Assembly: GCA_014621425.1 (NCBI GenBank) | Contig: JAANBB010000178.1 | Span: forward strand, 1-64,000 | Length of the DNA stretch: 64,000 nt | From: Cylindrodendrum hubeiense | Taxonomy: Eukaryota; Ascomycota; Sordariomycetes; Hypocreales; Nectriaceae | Reading direction: 5' to 3' | Part shown: piece by piece, positions 1-11,627 of the stretch | Position numbering within the stretch: position 1 is the first letter of the stretch | Layout: every line of letters begins with the position of its first letter | Position numbers and translations under genes: made by a program | The notes under the pieces: generated by a model | Databases searched by the model: none | Seen by the model: only the letters and a program-made list of their open reading frames with translations | Told to the model about the DNA's origin: nothing

Positions 1-1350
1 AAATATTTTATATCTTAATAAAATCATCTATATTTATATATTTAATAATTATAGATAATTATCTCTATTTATTATATATATTCTATTATATTTAATTAAT
101 ATATTCTATATTTTTATAATCTATTTATATATTTTATATTTATATTCTTTAATTATTCTTTAATTATAATCTAATATTATTACAGAACCCGGTAATAGTA
201 GAGCATTAGTATTATCCTCGATAATATACCTCACTACATTATAGCGGTCTAGGCCAGCCAGAGAAAATACCCAGAGATATTTCCAAGGATTAGAAAAAGA
301 AATTAGCCAGAAATCCTAAGACACACTCTAGACAGCTCCTGGATTTCCGCGGGATTTCCTGGAACATGGGAAAAATAATTCTAGGGAAATCCCTGGGATT
401 TCCTTGGGAACGCTAATCCCATTTCCTGAGCCTTTCCGAGGATTAACGGAGGATTTCCCTTGGATTTCCCGGAGATTTCCTGAGTATATAATACTCTGAG
501 AAATCTCTGGAAATCTTGAAGGTTATCCTTCTTTCTATACTTAATTATATAGTAACAGAGAAGGTTCACTTTGCTATTCCTCCAGTGATCCTGGACGGTT
601 CTTTTTTTCTTTATGCTAGATTGGTAGATTCCATACTAAATATTTAAGCTAGATATATAAATTTACATATAGTCTATATACTCTCTACTTAAATATACTA
701 CTTTTTAAATATAAGAAATACTTTCCTCAGTAATAACTATAAAAGAGCTCTACACATAACTCAACAATCTACTAACCTCAATATAATTAGTATCGAATCC
801 CATACTCTCAAGCACCCCTGTTTTTTCTTATTTTGTTTCGCATGTCTGCCTATTCTACTGTATCATTACTTTCCTAGGCATATTTGATCATAGCTTCGCG
901 GTCAGGAGCAGTACTAATCCACTTGACTTACTTATTGTTAGTGCACAGCCTGCGAAGTTGGGTTCCCACGGATTAGAACGTACCTTGACTTTAACGAAGT
1001 TCTTCATCTTAAGTAGCCTAATTCCGTTGTAACAAACTATTGCTCATCTCAACATATTTTCAGGCCTGCTTGGGAATATTGTCGTAGGTCTTGGCGTTAG
1101 CGAGGGTGGTTGAGAAAGAGGTAACGAACTATATTAGTGAGATTAGAGAATCTAATCTTCAGAAAATTGTAACTCACAGCAAAGGAGCCGTAGCCAATAT
1201 CTAACACCAGTACCTGTTCTCAATAGGATGAGTAAATGCCTGGTCATATACCCTGATCTCAGGAACGAAATGAGTAACGATGGCTCACATTCACATCCAG
1301 GGAAAGGCGTTTTCGACTTTGAACCGGGCCCTAAACCACTGAGATATACG
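1..1350. other. AT-rich, repeat-bearing gene-free stretch
   Basis: The first 180 bases and about 600-790 are almost pure A/T. Between them, roughly 340-520, lies a cluster of degenerate short repeats built on GGGATTTCC and its complement. No reading frame here looks like a protein. The composition contrasts strongly with the GC-rich remainder and resembles decayed repeat DNA of filamentous fungi, possibly affected by repeat-induced point mutation (RIP); that cause is an inference. Confidence 0.6.
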
Positions 1351-1356
1351 GTCTCT

Positions 1357-1438
1357 AGGCAGTGAAATCATTTAGAGATGGACCAAACTAGACCCTTGGG
1401 AACCAAGTTTGGTTCATTTCTAAATGATCTCAGTGCTT
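1357..1438. repeat. Imperfect inverted repeat (82-nt hairpin)
   Basis: The 30-nt left arm (1357-1386) and the reverse complement of the right arm (1409-1438) match at about 25 of 30 positions. The mismatches are mainly G/A differences. The 22-nt centre contains a further short palindrome (CTTGG-GAA-CCAAG). The shape fits a small MITE or the fused termini of a deleted transposon. No target-site duplication was established. Confidence 0.55.
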
Positions 1439-1753
1439 AATCTTCATATTGAAAACACCATTTCCCTTACCGGCACAGAACAACAAGGGTTTGGCAGAAT
1501 CACAGTTACAAATTTGTCGCCACCTCTAGCTCGTTTGGCAGTTCTAGGAAAGGTTGAGAGTTCGTCGAGTTCCGCCCGGTTAAAGACAGACATATGAATG
1601 TTTTGCTTGGATGAACTCGGGGTACTTGCGGGTTCAACACGTCATCACGGGATTGCAGAAGTGGGCATAAGGCCGCAGACGCAGTTGCCCAGCCCACCAG
1701 AAGTCAATAAGGAGACACTTCAATTACCAGCATGGAGCACGTATATTTGCACC

Positions 1754-2407
1754 TTAAACAAACAAACGCGTGTTGTGCTTTTGTGCTTCGGCCGTAAAAA
1801 CGACCCCGTCGATTACGTACTGAGTGGGTTGATGTCGGTAGTCGCTGAAGCGAGCCAATTTCTCCTTGACATCATACTTCAAAAGCTCGCCGTATCTCGT
1901 ATTTAGGCCGTGCGCCAGTCGGCGGGACTTCGATTCGAACAGCTCGGTATTGAAGACCTCTGCCAACCGGATTTCACTTCACTAATGATTAGTTTAGCAA
2001 GATAGTCATCGGCGCTTTGGAATGACATATTACTACGGCAGCCTTCGCCTGTTGACATCCAGTGTTAGCACAATTCCCAGGAAGGGGTGATAGTTGGATA
2101 GACTTACGCTGTAGCAAGGACCGTGGATATTCAATGTTAGCCTAATGACCAAAGGAGGGGAGACATCTGGGTAGACTTATTATTCCGCGGCCTGTGGTAC
2201 CGATTTTGCGCTCTAAAGAGCCATTAATTAAACGCTTCTCAAAGGGTCTCAAGCAAGGGACTGCCTACCTCCGAGCTCGATCTCCTCAAGCCCATCGACG
2301 ACTTCGTGAGGGTCTAGGTCGATGTGGACTTGATCAGAGACGAGAATGCGATCGTAAACGTTGGAGAGGCCCTCCTCTTGAGCTTTCCTTGAAGAAGGAG
2401 GGACTAG
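1754..2407 (-). pseudogene. Fragments of a broken, unrecognised protein gene
   Basis: On the minus strand several exon-like pieces show coding-like composition. At about 2407-2269 there is an acidic stretch (reads ...LEEIELG) ending at a GTAGGC donor. An ATG at 2028 starts MSFQSADDYLAKLIISEV. The reading then has to shift by one base near 1975 to continue for about 70 codons (residues such as LFESKSRRLAHG and QYVIDGV) to a stop at 1754. A stop-free run after a single-base shift points to a decayed gene rather than chance. I do not recognise the family. The pieces may belong to one gene or to two adjacent ones. Confidence 0.4.
2059..2197. repeat. Degenerate tandem duplication of about 70 nt
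   Basis: Two adjacent segments (about 2059-2126 and 2131-2197) share ordered blocks: CA(G/A)TGTTAGC, a purine-rich middle, GG(A/G)TAGACTTA and a C(C/G)(T)GTGG end. Read on the minus strand each resembles a short intron (GTAAGTCTA or ATAAGTCTA, then GGCTAACA, then an AG). They lie inside the gene remnant described for 1754-2407. Confidence 0.45.
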
Positions 2408-2409
2408 AA

Positions 2410-5400
2410 ACATATCAGTATCTTAAATAGCGCAAACAGGAAGCCCGAATCACTATGTAATTATAACAACCGATATGGATAGGTGCCATGGTATTGTAGT
2501 TTGGTGGGAGCCGCAAGATCTCGAGTTAGTATACTTACACGTGGAAGACAACACCGGAGTCGATGAAGTTCATCCTGTGGTATGGTCAGTCTTAATACGA
2601 CCCGGGACATAGAATGTTGACAGGCACCACTTCGGTTTAACAAGAGCAGAAGGAAGCAGATGGAAGCTATAACCCGTGACTCTTTCGCCTTATGCGTGAG
2701 TACGAAGTCTCTCCAGAATCTGCATTCCTGTCTGATACTCCATTGGTGCTATCAAGGTGTGGTCAGCAACACAACGCCAACCTCCTAATAGCAACGCATC
2801 CTTGACTCACACAATGGAGACCGGCATTGCAACCGCCCTATACCCTCTCTTGGTATGTTTTTCTTATTATGGATCGGATTCGTTCCCACGCCGGCTCAGG
2901 TGCAAAGTTGCGCCTCGGGGGCTAGAATATCGGTCAGCTCTCTACTATCGAACCCGTCAGAGAGAGTCTCTAGATCACCAAAATGTATAAGTCTGATGGA
3001 TGAACATACACCTTTATCTCCTACACGGGCGCAATTGGGTTCGCATTGTATATATGTCATCTCCCCACGCCGATACCGCGGGGCACCGAAAGAGCTGAAT
3101 ACCCCATTGGCTTCTAACCGCAACTGGTTAAATACTATTTCCCTTAAACCTGAGGGTTCTTACGAATGATCATGGCTATGTCGATCGTGTTGTCGTGAAA
3201 ACGCATGTTTCATTGGGTGGAAGGAAAAGACGCAGTTCGAAGATCGAAGGGTTGATGGATGCGTCACGCAAGAAGGGAATTGCTGAGAAGTTGGGAAGTA
3301 TGGTGGGGTTATTTGAGGTGAACCTGGTACGAGGAAAGTACCCCGCCATCGCGGGGCATTTCGACACATCTTTATCATGCCGACTTCTGGTTAGTTCCCG
3401 GTTCCTTATTGGCTCAACCAAACAGAGGCAACTTCAAGGTGAGGACTTTTGGAGTGATGTTGGATTTACCGACTGTGTCATTTGCATAAAAAGGAGATCC
3501 CCGTTTACTACAATATTTAGAACGACTTGTATCTAACAAATGATTGAAAGAGTATATGTGTAGAAAGATAGCAGTATATGCCTGGACATGTTCTTTCGCT
3601 TATTCTACCTCGATTTCCCCGTTCCCATCTCCTGTATTTAACGTTATTCCTCAGTTTCTTTCTTGACAAGCTTAAAGGGATATGAAGTATATCCATAATG
3701 CCACGCTGTAACAAACCAGGAAGAATTACAATGAGAGATTAGGTACGTCCAGCTAGACCCTACTTTAGGCGTACATATGTCGAAGAGAGAGAATGTTGTA
3801 ATTGCCCACCCTGACCTAAAATTTGACCTCAAAATCGTCTTGAAAGATCTATTACTCAACACAACTTTCACATATCTTAACACAATATCCTTGCCAGATT
3901 CTTACGGGGCTCCACTGTTGAGCTTCTCTTTGCGAGTTTTTGATAGCCTAACACCTTCTTCTTTGGGTTCATCCGGCTTACGTCATGGCATCGATACATT
4001 CTCATACGAGTACAGTCATGCGATAAGAGTTTGACCTCTCTGGGTGGATCTCGCCTTAGCTTCTATCATCTCTCGTAACCTAAGATTCTTCACTATCGTG
4101 TCTCGTGCTCGTTTGACTTGTTGTTCTTGGTCTAAGCCTGTCAAGACGTCTGCATCCCATACCAACAATCGCAGGCCTTGACATAATTTTCGTCTCTTCC
4201 CGTCAATTAAAGCTCCGAGTTGTCAAAGCAATCACCTCTTCTCATACCCCAATCCTCGTTTTCTAACTTGTTATACATCATTTCAAGAACACTTTCTACA
4301 TCGAATTTCTTTTCCTCAATCTCTCGACATTCTCACCCTTCCTCTGCTTGTCTCTTTCTGGTCAAAAAAGAAGAAAAAGGAAGCTCACTTAGTCTCTACA
4401 CGGTCTGTCGACTTCGATTTGCTGTTTGGAAACCCCAGTTCTCTAATGCGAGGAACCCATGGATCGTTGCTCTCTCTCTATAGCGAGCTCGCCAGTGCTG
4501 TGCCGTCGGTATTATAGAGATAGACAGCACGTGGGCTCGCTAGAAATGTGAGGTAAATCATCAAACTGAAAGGTAGGTCTGGTAGAGTAGACAACGGGCT
4601 GACTTTACGACTGCGTGCCTATAGTTGGATACTTAAAATTTCCCATGACATCACTTAACATGATTGCTACAGGCAAACAGGCCGACTGGAACCAGGTGTT
4701 CTAGTTCCAGGAACCGGCACTCCGAACAAGAAAAACACTTAGGGAAGTCGTTGTTATGTCTCGAATCCACGTGTCTACCAAGATGGCTTCTGTTTCAAGC
4801 AAGGGTTTGTCGTCCTGCCATGGCGCAAATGCGATGTAGCCTTCTGTTTGCTACGTCGGCAATCGGCAGCATCAAAGTAGCTATGGCGCATTTTCTTGAC
4901 AAGTTTCATCTCCAGCGTGTTCTTGACGTACTATATATTCCCTTGAATTATTTTGCCTCCTTACCAGTGTGACTCGGCAAGGCATCCAGCTTTTTGCGCC
5001 TGTCTTCTCGAGAATTGAAATGTCACTGTACTTTACACACCTTAGGTTTTCATACCGCCAGCCTCCGATGGCATCCAGGATAATGTTTCCAGAAAAGGAG
5101 GCCCGTTTTGCAAGGTTTGCAGGGGTTTCAAGGTTTGCAAGGTATACCTGGAAATTTGGGTGTCACTGCGGATCAACATTGGTAACAAATTATGCCCGAA
5201 ACGACGTAAATATTCCCCACGATACAGGAGCATTGTTGAGGCTGCCCCGTCCTGATGAATGGCTAAATAGGCGAAATGAACCCGCTCTCAGCCAATACAA
5301 ATGGGGGCGTTCATGCGACAAGGGTGAGAAAAGACGGTTAGCCCAAGTTGGTACATAATTGCGACAGGTTTGACCCTGTTGAGACACACTCCATCTCCAC

Positions 5401-6470
5401 CTCCTCCCAGCGCAATGGGGCTGTCTGCTCCGTGTGAATCTTGCCCACATTTTACAGTTCAGTGACTGCCAAGTTTGACACTGTCACAATTACGCACCCA
5501 ACTCAGCCATTTTCAGTAAACATATTTGAGTCAGAATCAGATATTAAACGTTACAATTAATTTGTCAATGGGAAAGTAGGAGAGCGTGGTATAGGCGCCA
5601 GACCCAATGTCGCGTCCATTCTTGTGCGGGGAGTACTTTATTTTGTCCCCACATGATTCATTCACACGTTGATAGTTCCCATTGCTTCCATATCTATGTC
5701 TTGCTAGTTGTAGAAGACGTCTCGAAGAAAGGAGGGCAGAACCAGGTTTCATGCGCGTGAACGATTCCACAATCCAGGACCCACCCTCTATACTGCGCAC
5801 GGTAGTGTTATTAATCCCTTAATTAGTTTCTGAAACTTGACAACAACACCTCGTGTCTGCCGAGTCGAAACTCTAATCAGCCATTGTATCAAACTTGAAA
5901 GCGCTGTGAGTTCGTCGTAAATGAAGGCTAAATAACAATCTAAAAAGGCAATTGAACCAGAAGATGGTTTGCTGAATTCGACGCTACACGTTATGATTGA
6001 ACTCTTGACCCGTTTAGGCATCACCCGCGTCAACGGTAGAACGTCAGCCGCGTCGGCAGTTCTTCCAACGTTGGGTTCCCGAAACCCTGGTAGCGAGGCT
6101 GCTAATGAGGACCCGCCAAACAAGCATACCCTTGTTACTCTATGACATCGGAAGCGTGTGTCGGAAGCCTCGGCGGCCTTCACAGCCCCGAGACCGCTGC
6201 CATGATTGAACGGTGCAGAATGCTTTCGATCGAATTACATCATTTTAAGCTTCTTCAACCTCTTAAGCGCAGTTTCAAACGTCCAACACCGTCGTCACCA
6301 CGACATCGTCACGGAGAAACTCCATCTCACCAATCATTAGCTGGGAGTCTGTGAAACCAGCTTCGGCTTCGATGGAATAACCTTTGCCAAGAGCCCTTGC
6401 CGTGACCAATCACCTGTAATTTTGTGGGGATAGTATTGTTGGAGGGGATCAGGAGGAGGAAACATCGCAA
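2410..6470. other. Gene-poor decayed region
   Basis: Only short, overlapping reading frames are present and none has a domain I recognise. An isolated exon-like piece on the minus strand near 2530-2575 (starting MNFIDSGVVFH and ending at a GTAAGT) suggests more gene debris. I see no intact transposase, reverse transcriptase or RNA gene. Confidence 0.5.
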
Positions 6471-6472
6471 TG

Positions 6473-6482
6473 GATATATATA
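6473..6482 (+). promoter_or_regulatory. TATA-like element of the GH131 gene
   Basis: A GATATATATAG stretch lies about 125 bases upstream of the GH131 start codon and is followed by a pyrimidine-rich leader (6500-6600). Position and context fit a fungal core promoter. No mapping data are available. Confidence 0.4.
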
Positions 6483-6605
6483 GCGCACAGCTCTCCTGAA
6501 GGGGTAGTTGCTTCTCGGACTCTTCTCTAGCTCATTCTTTATTCCATTCTTCTATTTCGATCGTTCATATTCCTTCATTTGTGTATACTTTGACTATCAT
6601 TCGCC

Positions 6606-7591
6606 ATGCGTCGCTCAACTGTTGTAGCCCTCCTCTCATCTGTGGCCTCTGCTACCCCTTACCATCGGTTCCACACCTACCGCCAAACGAACACGTCCTG
6701 TCCCATCATCTTCGACGGCCGCGTTCCCTCAAACGCTTCCTTGAGCGACTTCGATACAGAAAATGGAGGTGGATGGAACCCCTTTAACCCAAGCTATGTC
6801 AAGGGAAACGACCTTGCATGGTCCGACATCCTCCTCCTTCCCGAGTCAGCTTCGCCATCGCGCTTCGATACTGCTACAGGATCTATCCCTATCGAGGTGA
6901 CAATCAGCGATGAAAGCATCTTCCAGAAGCAGAATGGCTTCAGACGTGCGGGTTTGCAGTTCCGTAAGGACGGCAACGAGGATAGCCCTGGTTCGGAGGG
7001 TGTTGTTACTCTTCACTTTAGTGTGCTGCAAGACGAGAGCCGGCCTCTCAACTTGACCCATGAGTACCTAGTAAGAAATCCTTCATCTGATTATAGATGG
7101 ATTTATATTAATTGGAACAGAATGTCTGGCATGAGGCCGCCGATTACTCTGCGAACCAGTTCAACTTCCAGGCCGGTACCTTGATTGGCCGGGAGAGTGT
7201 GCCCAAGGACACCTATAAACTCCTCGACCGAAACAACACGGAGATCTGGTCTACGCCTATTCTGGCCGGTGTATGGCAGAACTTTGCTATTACCCTGGAC
7301 TTTGATAAGAAGTACTCTTTTACTCGACAACACTACCAAAGATAAAAAGCTAACAGTCACAGCACCATCCAGGCCTGGCACTCCAACGGCAACAAGCCTC
7401 TTCGACCGGCTACTAAGCCTGTCTCAAACAACAACTCTGGTCGAGGACAATACCAGATCGGCATCTTGAAGAAACCTACCGGTACTGACGACGTGGTTAA
7501 CTCGGGTTATCAGGAAAGTGAGCTGGACGAGGGATTGATCTATGGAGGGATCTTCATCGAGAACAGCAGTGATGACTGCGTTTCCATTTAA
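6606..7591 (+). CDS. Secreted glycoside hydrolase family 131 glucanase
   Basis: Probable extracellular beta-glucanase of family GH131, which acts on beta-1,3/1,4/1,6-linked glucans in plant or fungal walls. The model has exons 6606-7070, 7121-7311 and 7363-7591 (294 residues) with introns of 50 and 51 nt, the second with a GCTAAC branch site. A signal peptide covers about residues 1-17 (hydrophobic VVALLSSVASA). Family-typical blocks follow in order: CPIIFDGRVP; a PIEVTISDESIF stretch; GFRRAGLQFRKDG; a TLHFSV strand; RPLNLTHEYL; WQNFAITLDFDK; and near the C terminus GQYQIGILKKPTG, GYQESELDEGLIYGGIFIE and a final DCVS. The length fits a catalytic domain with no carbohydrate-binding module. The gene lies alone at the edge of a decayed region. 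Family assignment is from remembered family motifs; substrate is inferred. Confidence 0.85.
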
Positions 7592-9570
7592 AATAGGAAA
7601 AGCAGAAATAACATGGAAGTGTCTTTAAGGCCCACACTCGGATCATGAGTAGACCCGTTGAGCGGATCAATGTCACCGAAGGTGTGGTGCTCAGAAGCTC
7701 CATTCTGGTCCTACCCTGTACCTCGCGGCCCTTCTGGGGGCCTGACAAGCTGTGGCTAAAAACTACGACAATGAACCGCTTCATTACCTTGCCTGGCTTC
7801 TATTCAATATAAAATACATCCTCCAGTATACCTTGAATTAGTTGACTGTCTCAAACCCTTCCTTCCTGGAGTCATCGTGATCAACAACCCTCGTCCCTTG
7901 CTTGATTAGTTTCGCAAGGGAAGAGAAAGGGATTCCAGTTCTTACATCCCCCCAACCCGATCAACGTTGCGAATAAGGATGATCACTAAGGATTGTACAT
8001 TCCGAAGCGATGATCCCAAAATGTGAAACCCCTGGCTAAGACCATTAGTGCGTGCTAAGACGGTGGAACTCCCGCTGCAGGATTCTATCCTTTCTAAAAG
8101 GCAGCACATAAACACAATTAATTTAATCAACTTCCAGGTAGATTTGGTTATCATTTGGTGAGAATCCCCCCCGGGCTAATATGAATCGGGATTATGATCT
8201 GTAGTCCGTCATCTCTTGGAGAAGCAACTCCTCTCTGTACGTATTAAAACCAATCCCCTCGGGTCCTGCCTGACAGCCGTTTTAAAGCGAGCAAGACACT
8301 CAACTTAATAAAATGATGTACTGACTCCATCGTTATCCTGATTGTTGCTTGCCATGGCCGCTAGCTGGGCGTGTCGAGCAGTAATGATGTGGTGCAGATG
8401 GATATGGGCGCCCTATTAGCTGAGTGCTAGACCCGCGATGATGAGAACCCTGTGCAACTCAATAGTAAAAATCCTTGGAAGTGTTGGCTAGTGTACCCCG
8501 ATATACTGTGTTTCTGGACTGCAAGTTTGATGAAACCCCTAGGATGCTGTATGCGCCAGTAGGCACTCTGAATGGGATAGGAATTGGTATGTTGCTAGGC
8601 GCTACGACTTTTGTATTTTTTACTCTCTGGAGAATCCAGACAACTCTAGCAGTTGTAAATTTCATTAGCTGCTATGTGAATGCTCTGGAGACGCGGATTC
8701 GCCCGACGTCGAACATGGCCTTGGTAGATACTGGATTGTTCTTGCCCACAGATACGTCGTGAAATAGTGTCGTGACTTTCTATCCATAACACATATGCTC
8801 AACGGAAATGGTGATTTTGCTGGTTAGTAAGAGCCCTTGAGCCCGAGAAGAGAATGCAAATGCCCCTCCAAGATAAGACACCTCTCATTGATGAATGAAG
8901 CAACCGACCATCGAAATCTTGCTCAGCGCCTAACGGGCTCCTATTGGCTGAACCGTTTGCATCATAATGTAGGATGTAAAGCATTGCCCTAATATTTTCG
9001 CCATCATTTTGCGTTTTGAAGGTTAGTTTGTCAGGTCTAATATGCCATGTTGGTCTAGAGACGACTAAGCTGACATTCACGAGCATGTTAGGTTGCAAGG
9101 GCAAGGAGTAGTGAATATTATCAACAGTGGTGAGATTCCATGGTATAATAAACAGATGCTATGCAGGTGTCCATGCTCGCCTTGACATCTTATGTCCCCT
9201 TTTTACTCATCCGTCTTTCCGTCGTTCCATCATTTATGACCTGGGCCCATTCCAGATCCAACCGGGTCCTCCCTTTTTCTGTAATTCCGCCGTAGTACTC
9301 CATGCGCTATCATTTCATGGACTCGTCATCGCATGTCCCAAAGATAAAAATCATATAGATGAGGAAAAGTGCCAATGTGAGAAGAGAGATATGTGGTGAG
9401 AGAGGGGAGGGAAGATCATGACACAATTGGAGGGAAAAGAATTTGGACAACAGCTACAGCATTTCTCATACTGTAGCGTCTCCTTTCCTAATTCCCCAAA
9501 GAAGCATTCGCAGACAAGCTATTGCCAGTGAACAGCATCCAAACGATGCCGGTCAGGGAAAGTGCGCCCA
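7592..9570. other. Intergenic, no supported gene
   Basis: Only isolated short frames occur. The 95-codon frame at 8475-8762 (+) has a hydrophobic middle but no homologue I know, no clear splice partners and no coding context. It is left uncalled. Confidence 0.6.
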
Positions 9571-11627
9571 CTACCGAAAGGTGGCTCGAAAGGGGCCTTC
9601 AACTTTGACATCCTTAATTCCCTCGGGCATCAGTCGTAACCACTCGTTCCAGCTATCGACATCAACATTGTCGTCGTTGAGTCGAATCGAAAGATGCAGC
9701 TGGGGGCTGTTCTCATAGGAGAGGCTGTTTCGCATGGGACTGCTCTGGTATAAAGGCGAAAGGAAGATGGATGGGAGCCTCGAGTTGCCCGACATCATCA
9801 TGTGCAAGGGCGAGGGGTAGCTCGTAACCACCTCCAATTCCGGGTTCTTTTCCTGAACTATCCTGGGGTAATGCGCGAATAGATGCGAGTGTAATTCGGC
9901 GGCCGAGAGCGGGCTCAGGCGCGTCGCTCGTGTTCGCAGCTGCTCGGCTAGTGCGCGAGTAAAGGCGCATCTGTCGAGTGAGAAGAAGTGGTCATCTGAC
10001 ACTGAAGCCGCAATTAGTTCGAGGACGCCCTGCTGGCGGACCATCCTCGCTGATGGGTAATACGCAGAGTCCATAATAATTAGGGTGTCGGCGCAAGCCT
10101 CCTCAAGAATTTGCTGGATACCACCCCACCGAATCGTGGAGGCCCTTTCATGATCCCTTGAGCTGTTTGAGGAGTCAGTATCAGTCATATTCTAAAAGGT
10201 GGTTGGGCTTGGTACCTTGCCAAGATCATCTCCCGGTTGCCATCGAGGTATGTATGCCCGACATAGTAGACGATCTTTAACACATCGCGCTGGTCGCGAT
10301 CTTCGGCAAAGTCGTTAAGCTGTCGCGACAGCCATCTCCAAGAACTTTTACAACTCTCCGAAGAGGACGGAATTGCCTGGATCTGGAACGTATAATGGTA
10401 ATACTTGTCAAATACATCGGCAAGCTCTCGGACGGCCGACTGAACATTGGACACCTCATCATCGTCCTGCCAGAACAGCAAGAGGGCCTGGACGCTAGTA
10501 TATCGGTCGCGGCTCGGAGTGGAGAGCATGCGCCCGACGTTTGTCTGCAAGTCGTTCTTCAGGCTCTCGATGCCGGGGAGGGATAGGGATTTTTCGAGAC
10601 GGGGGCCAGAGGGGAGAGGGGTGCGAATACGGGTATCGCTCAGCGGGGGTCGGCCGGGTTGGTGAGGAGCGGGTGTGTTGGAGTCGATATCCATTTCCTG
10701 AGGGTCGTGGGTGAACATGGGCTGGACATTTGTGATGGCGGGGGCGGGGCTCAGAGGTCGGCCTGCGGCGGCGAGTGAGGGCGCAATATCCTGGATGGTT
10801 GGGCTGTGGGAACGGTGGAACTTGTTGACGACATCCTCCCAAGTCATATTATGGTGACTCGGGTGGCACTGTTGGTGGAGAGAAAGAGTAAAGTGTTAGC
10901 ATATAAATTAGGCATTAGAAGGCAAGGGGAGCTCAGCGAACGTGGTCGCGACAAAGGATGCGAGGGAGATGTAAAGACTTACAGCAACTCTCCGCCTCCG
11001 GCAGTCATTGCAGGCGCCGAGCTTCCTGATGAGGGCGGCGCGCTCTCTAGACTGCTGGGAAAGGGGCCCGGTACGTCTCCTGCTCGTGCGGCGGTTGTTA
11101 GAGACGTCGGAGCCATCCTTTACAGAGAAAATAGACTGGTGCAGGTTAGGAGAGGTTTCGGCACTGTACGATGTGTTGTTGGTCTCCGTGGAGGCCAGTG
11201 TGGCGGTAGTGGCCTGTGTCGAGATGGAGGAGCTTGTGTCCTTTCTCAGAGGCGGCGTCGCCGGGTGTAGGTGGTGGTGGGAATGTTGATGGTGGTGTTG
11301 CTGGTGCTGCTCAAAGGAGTAATGCGCCGGGGAGCTAGGCGACGGCTGTCGCAGTGGGGGAAGCTCATCGGGGTTTGGCGCAAGAGAGTGCGCGGAAGCG
11401 GAAACGGAGAGGACCGCCGGCAGGGAGGCATGAGGAGCGGATGGCGACGAGATGGGCGGTAGGAGGGGTGTGGGCGCCGTTTCGGAGGTCGAGGGAGGTT
11501 GTGAAGGGGACGGCGATAGCGGCGGCTGGGGTTGTTGCTGGGGGTTTTGGTGTTGGTTGATGGGCGAGGGCGCGGTTGCGGGAGCTGGCGGAGGAGCCTC
11601 GGCCAGGCTATGGGCGATGGAATTCAT
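9571..11627 (-). CDS. Cys/His-cluster protein with degenerate caspase-like domain
   Basis: Predicted 629-residue protein from three exons: 11627-10983, 10868-10216 and 10162-9571, with introns of 114 and 53 nt; all phases agree. Residues 1-150 are low-complexity (Pro, Gln, Ser and a His-rich tract). At about 205-222 there is a basic Cys/His cluster, CNDCRRRRVA-CHPSHH (C-x2-C-x6-C-H-x2-HH), interrupted exactly by intron 1. The C-terminal half (about 340-560) looks like a caspase/metacaspase-like fold: a strand ending VYYVGH, which places the expected His, then LIIMDSAYYPS where active enzymes carry D-C-C. The nucleophile position is therefore not Cys, and I infer a catalytically dead pseudo-protease or scaffold. 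It could be nuclear or part of a signalling complex; neither is shown. The gene is isolated, with about 7 kb of gene-free DNA upstream. Confidence 0.8.

Noticed and set aside
1925..1945. Sequence resembling a tRNA B-box (GTTCGAATC on the minus strand)
   Set aside because: No A-box or cloverleaf at the right distance; it lies in the coding-like gene remnant.
8475..8762. 95-codon plus-strand frame with a hydrophobic middle
   Set aside because: No homologue recalled, no splice continuation, neighbouring sequence non-coding; chance frame is more likely.
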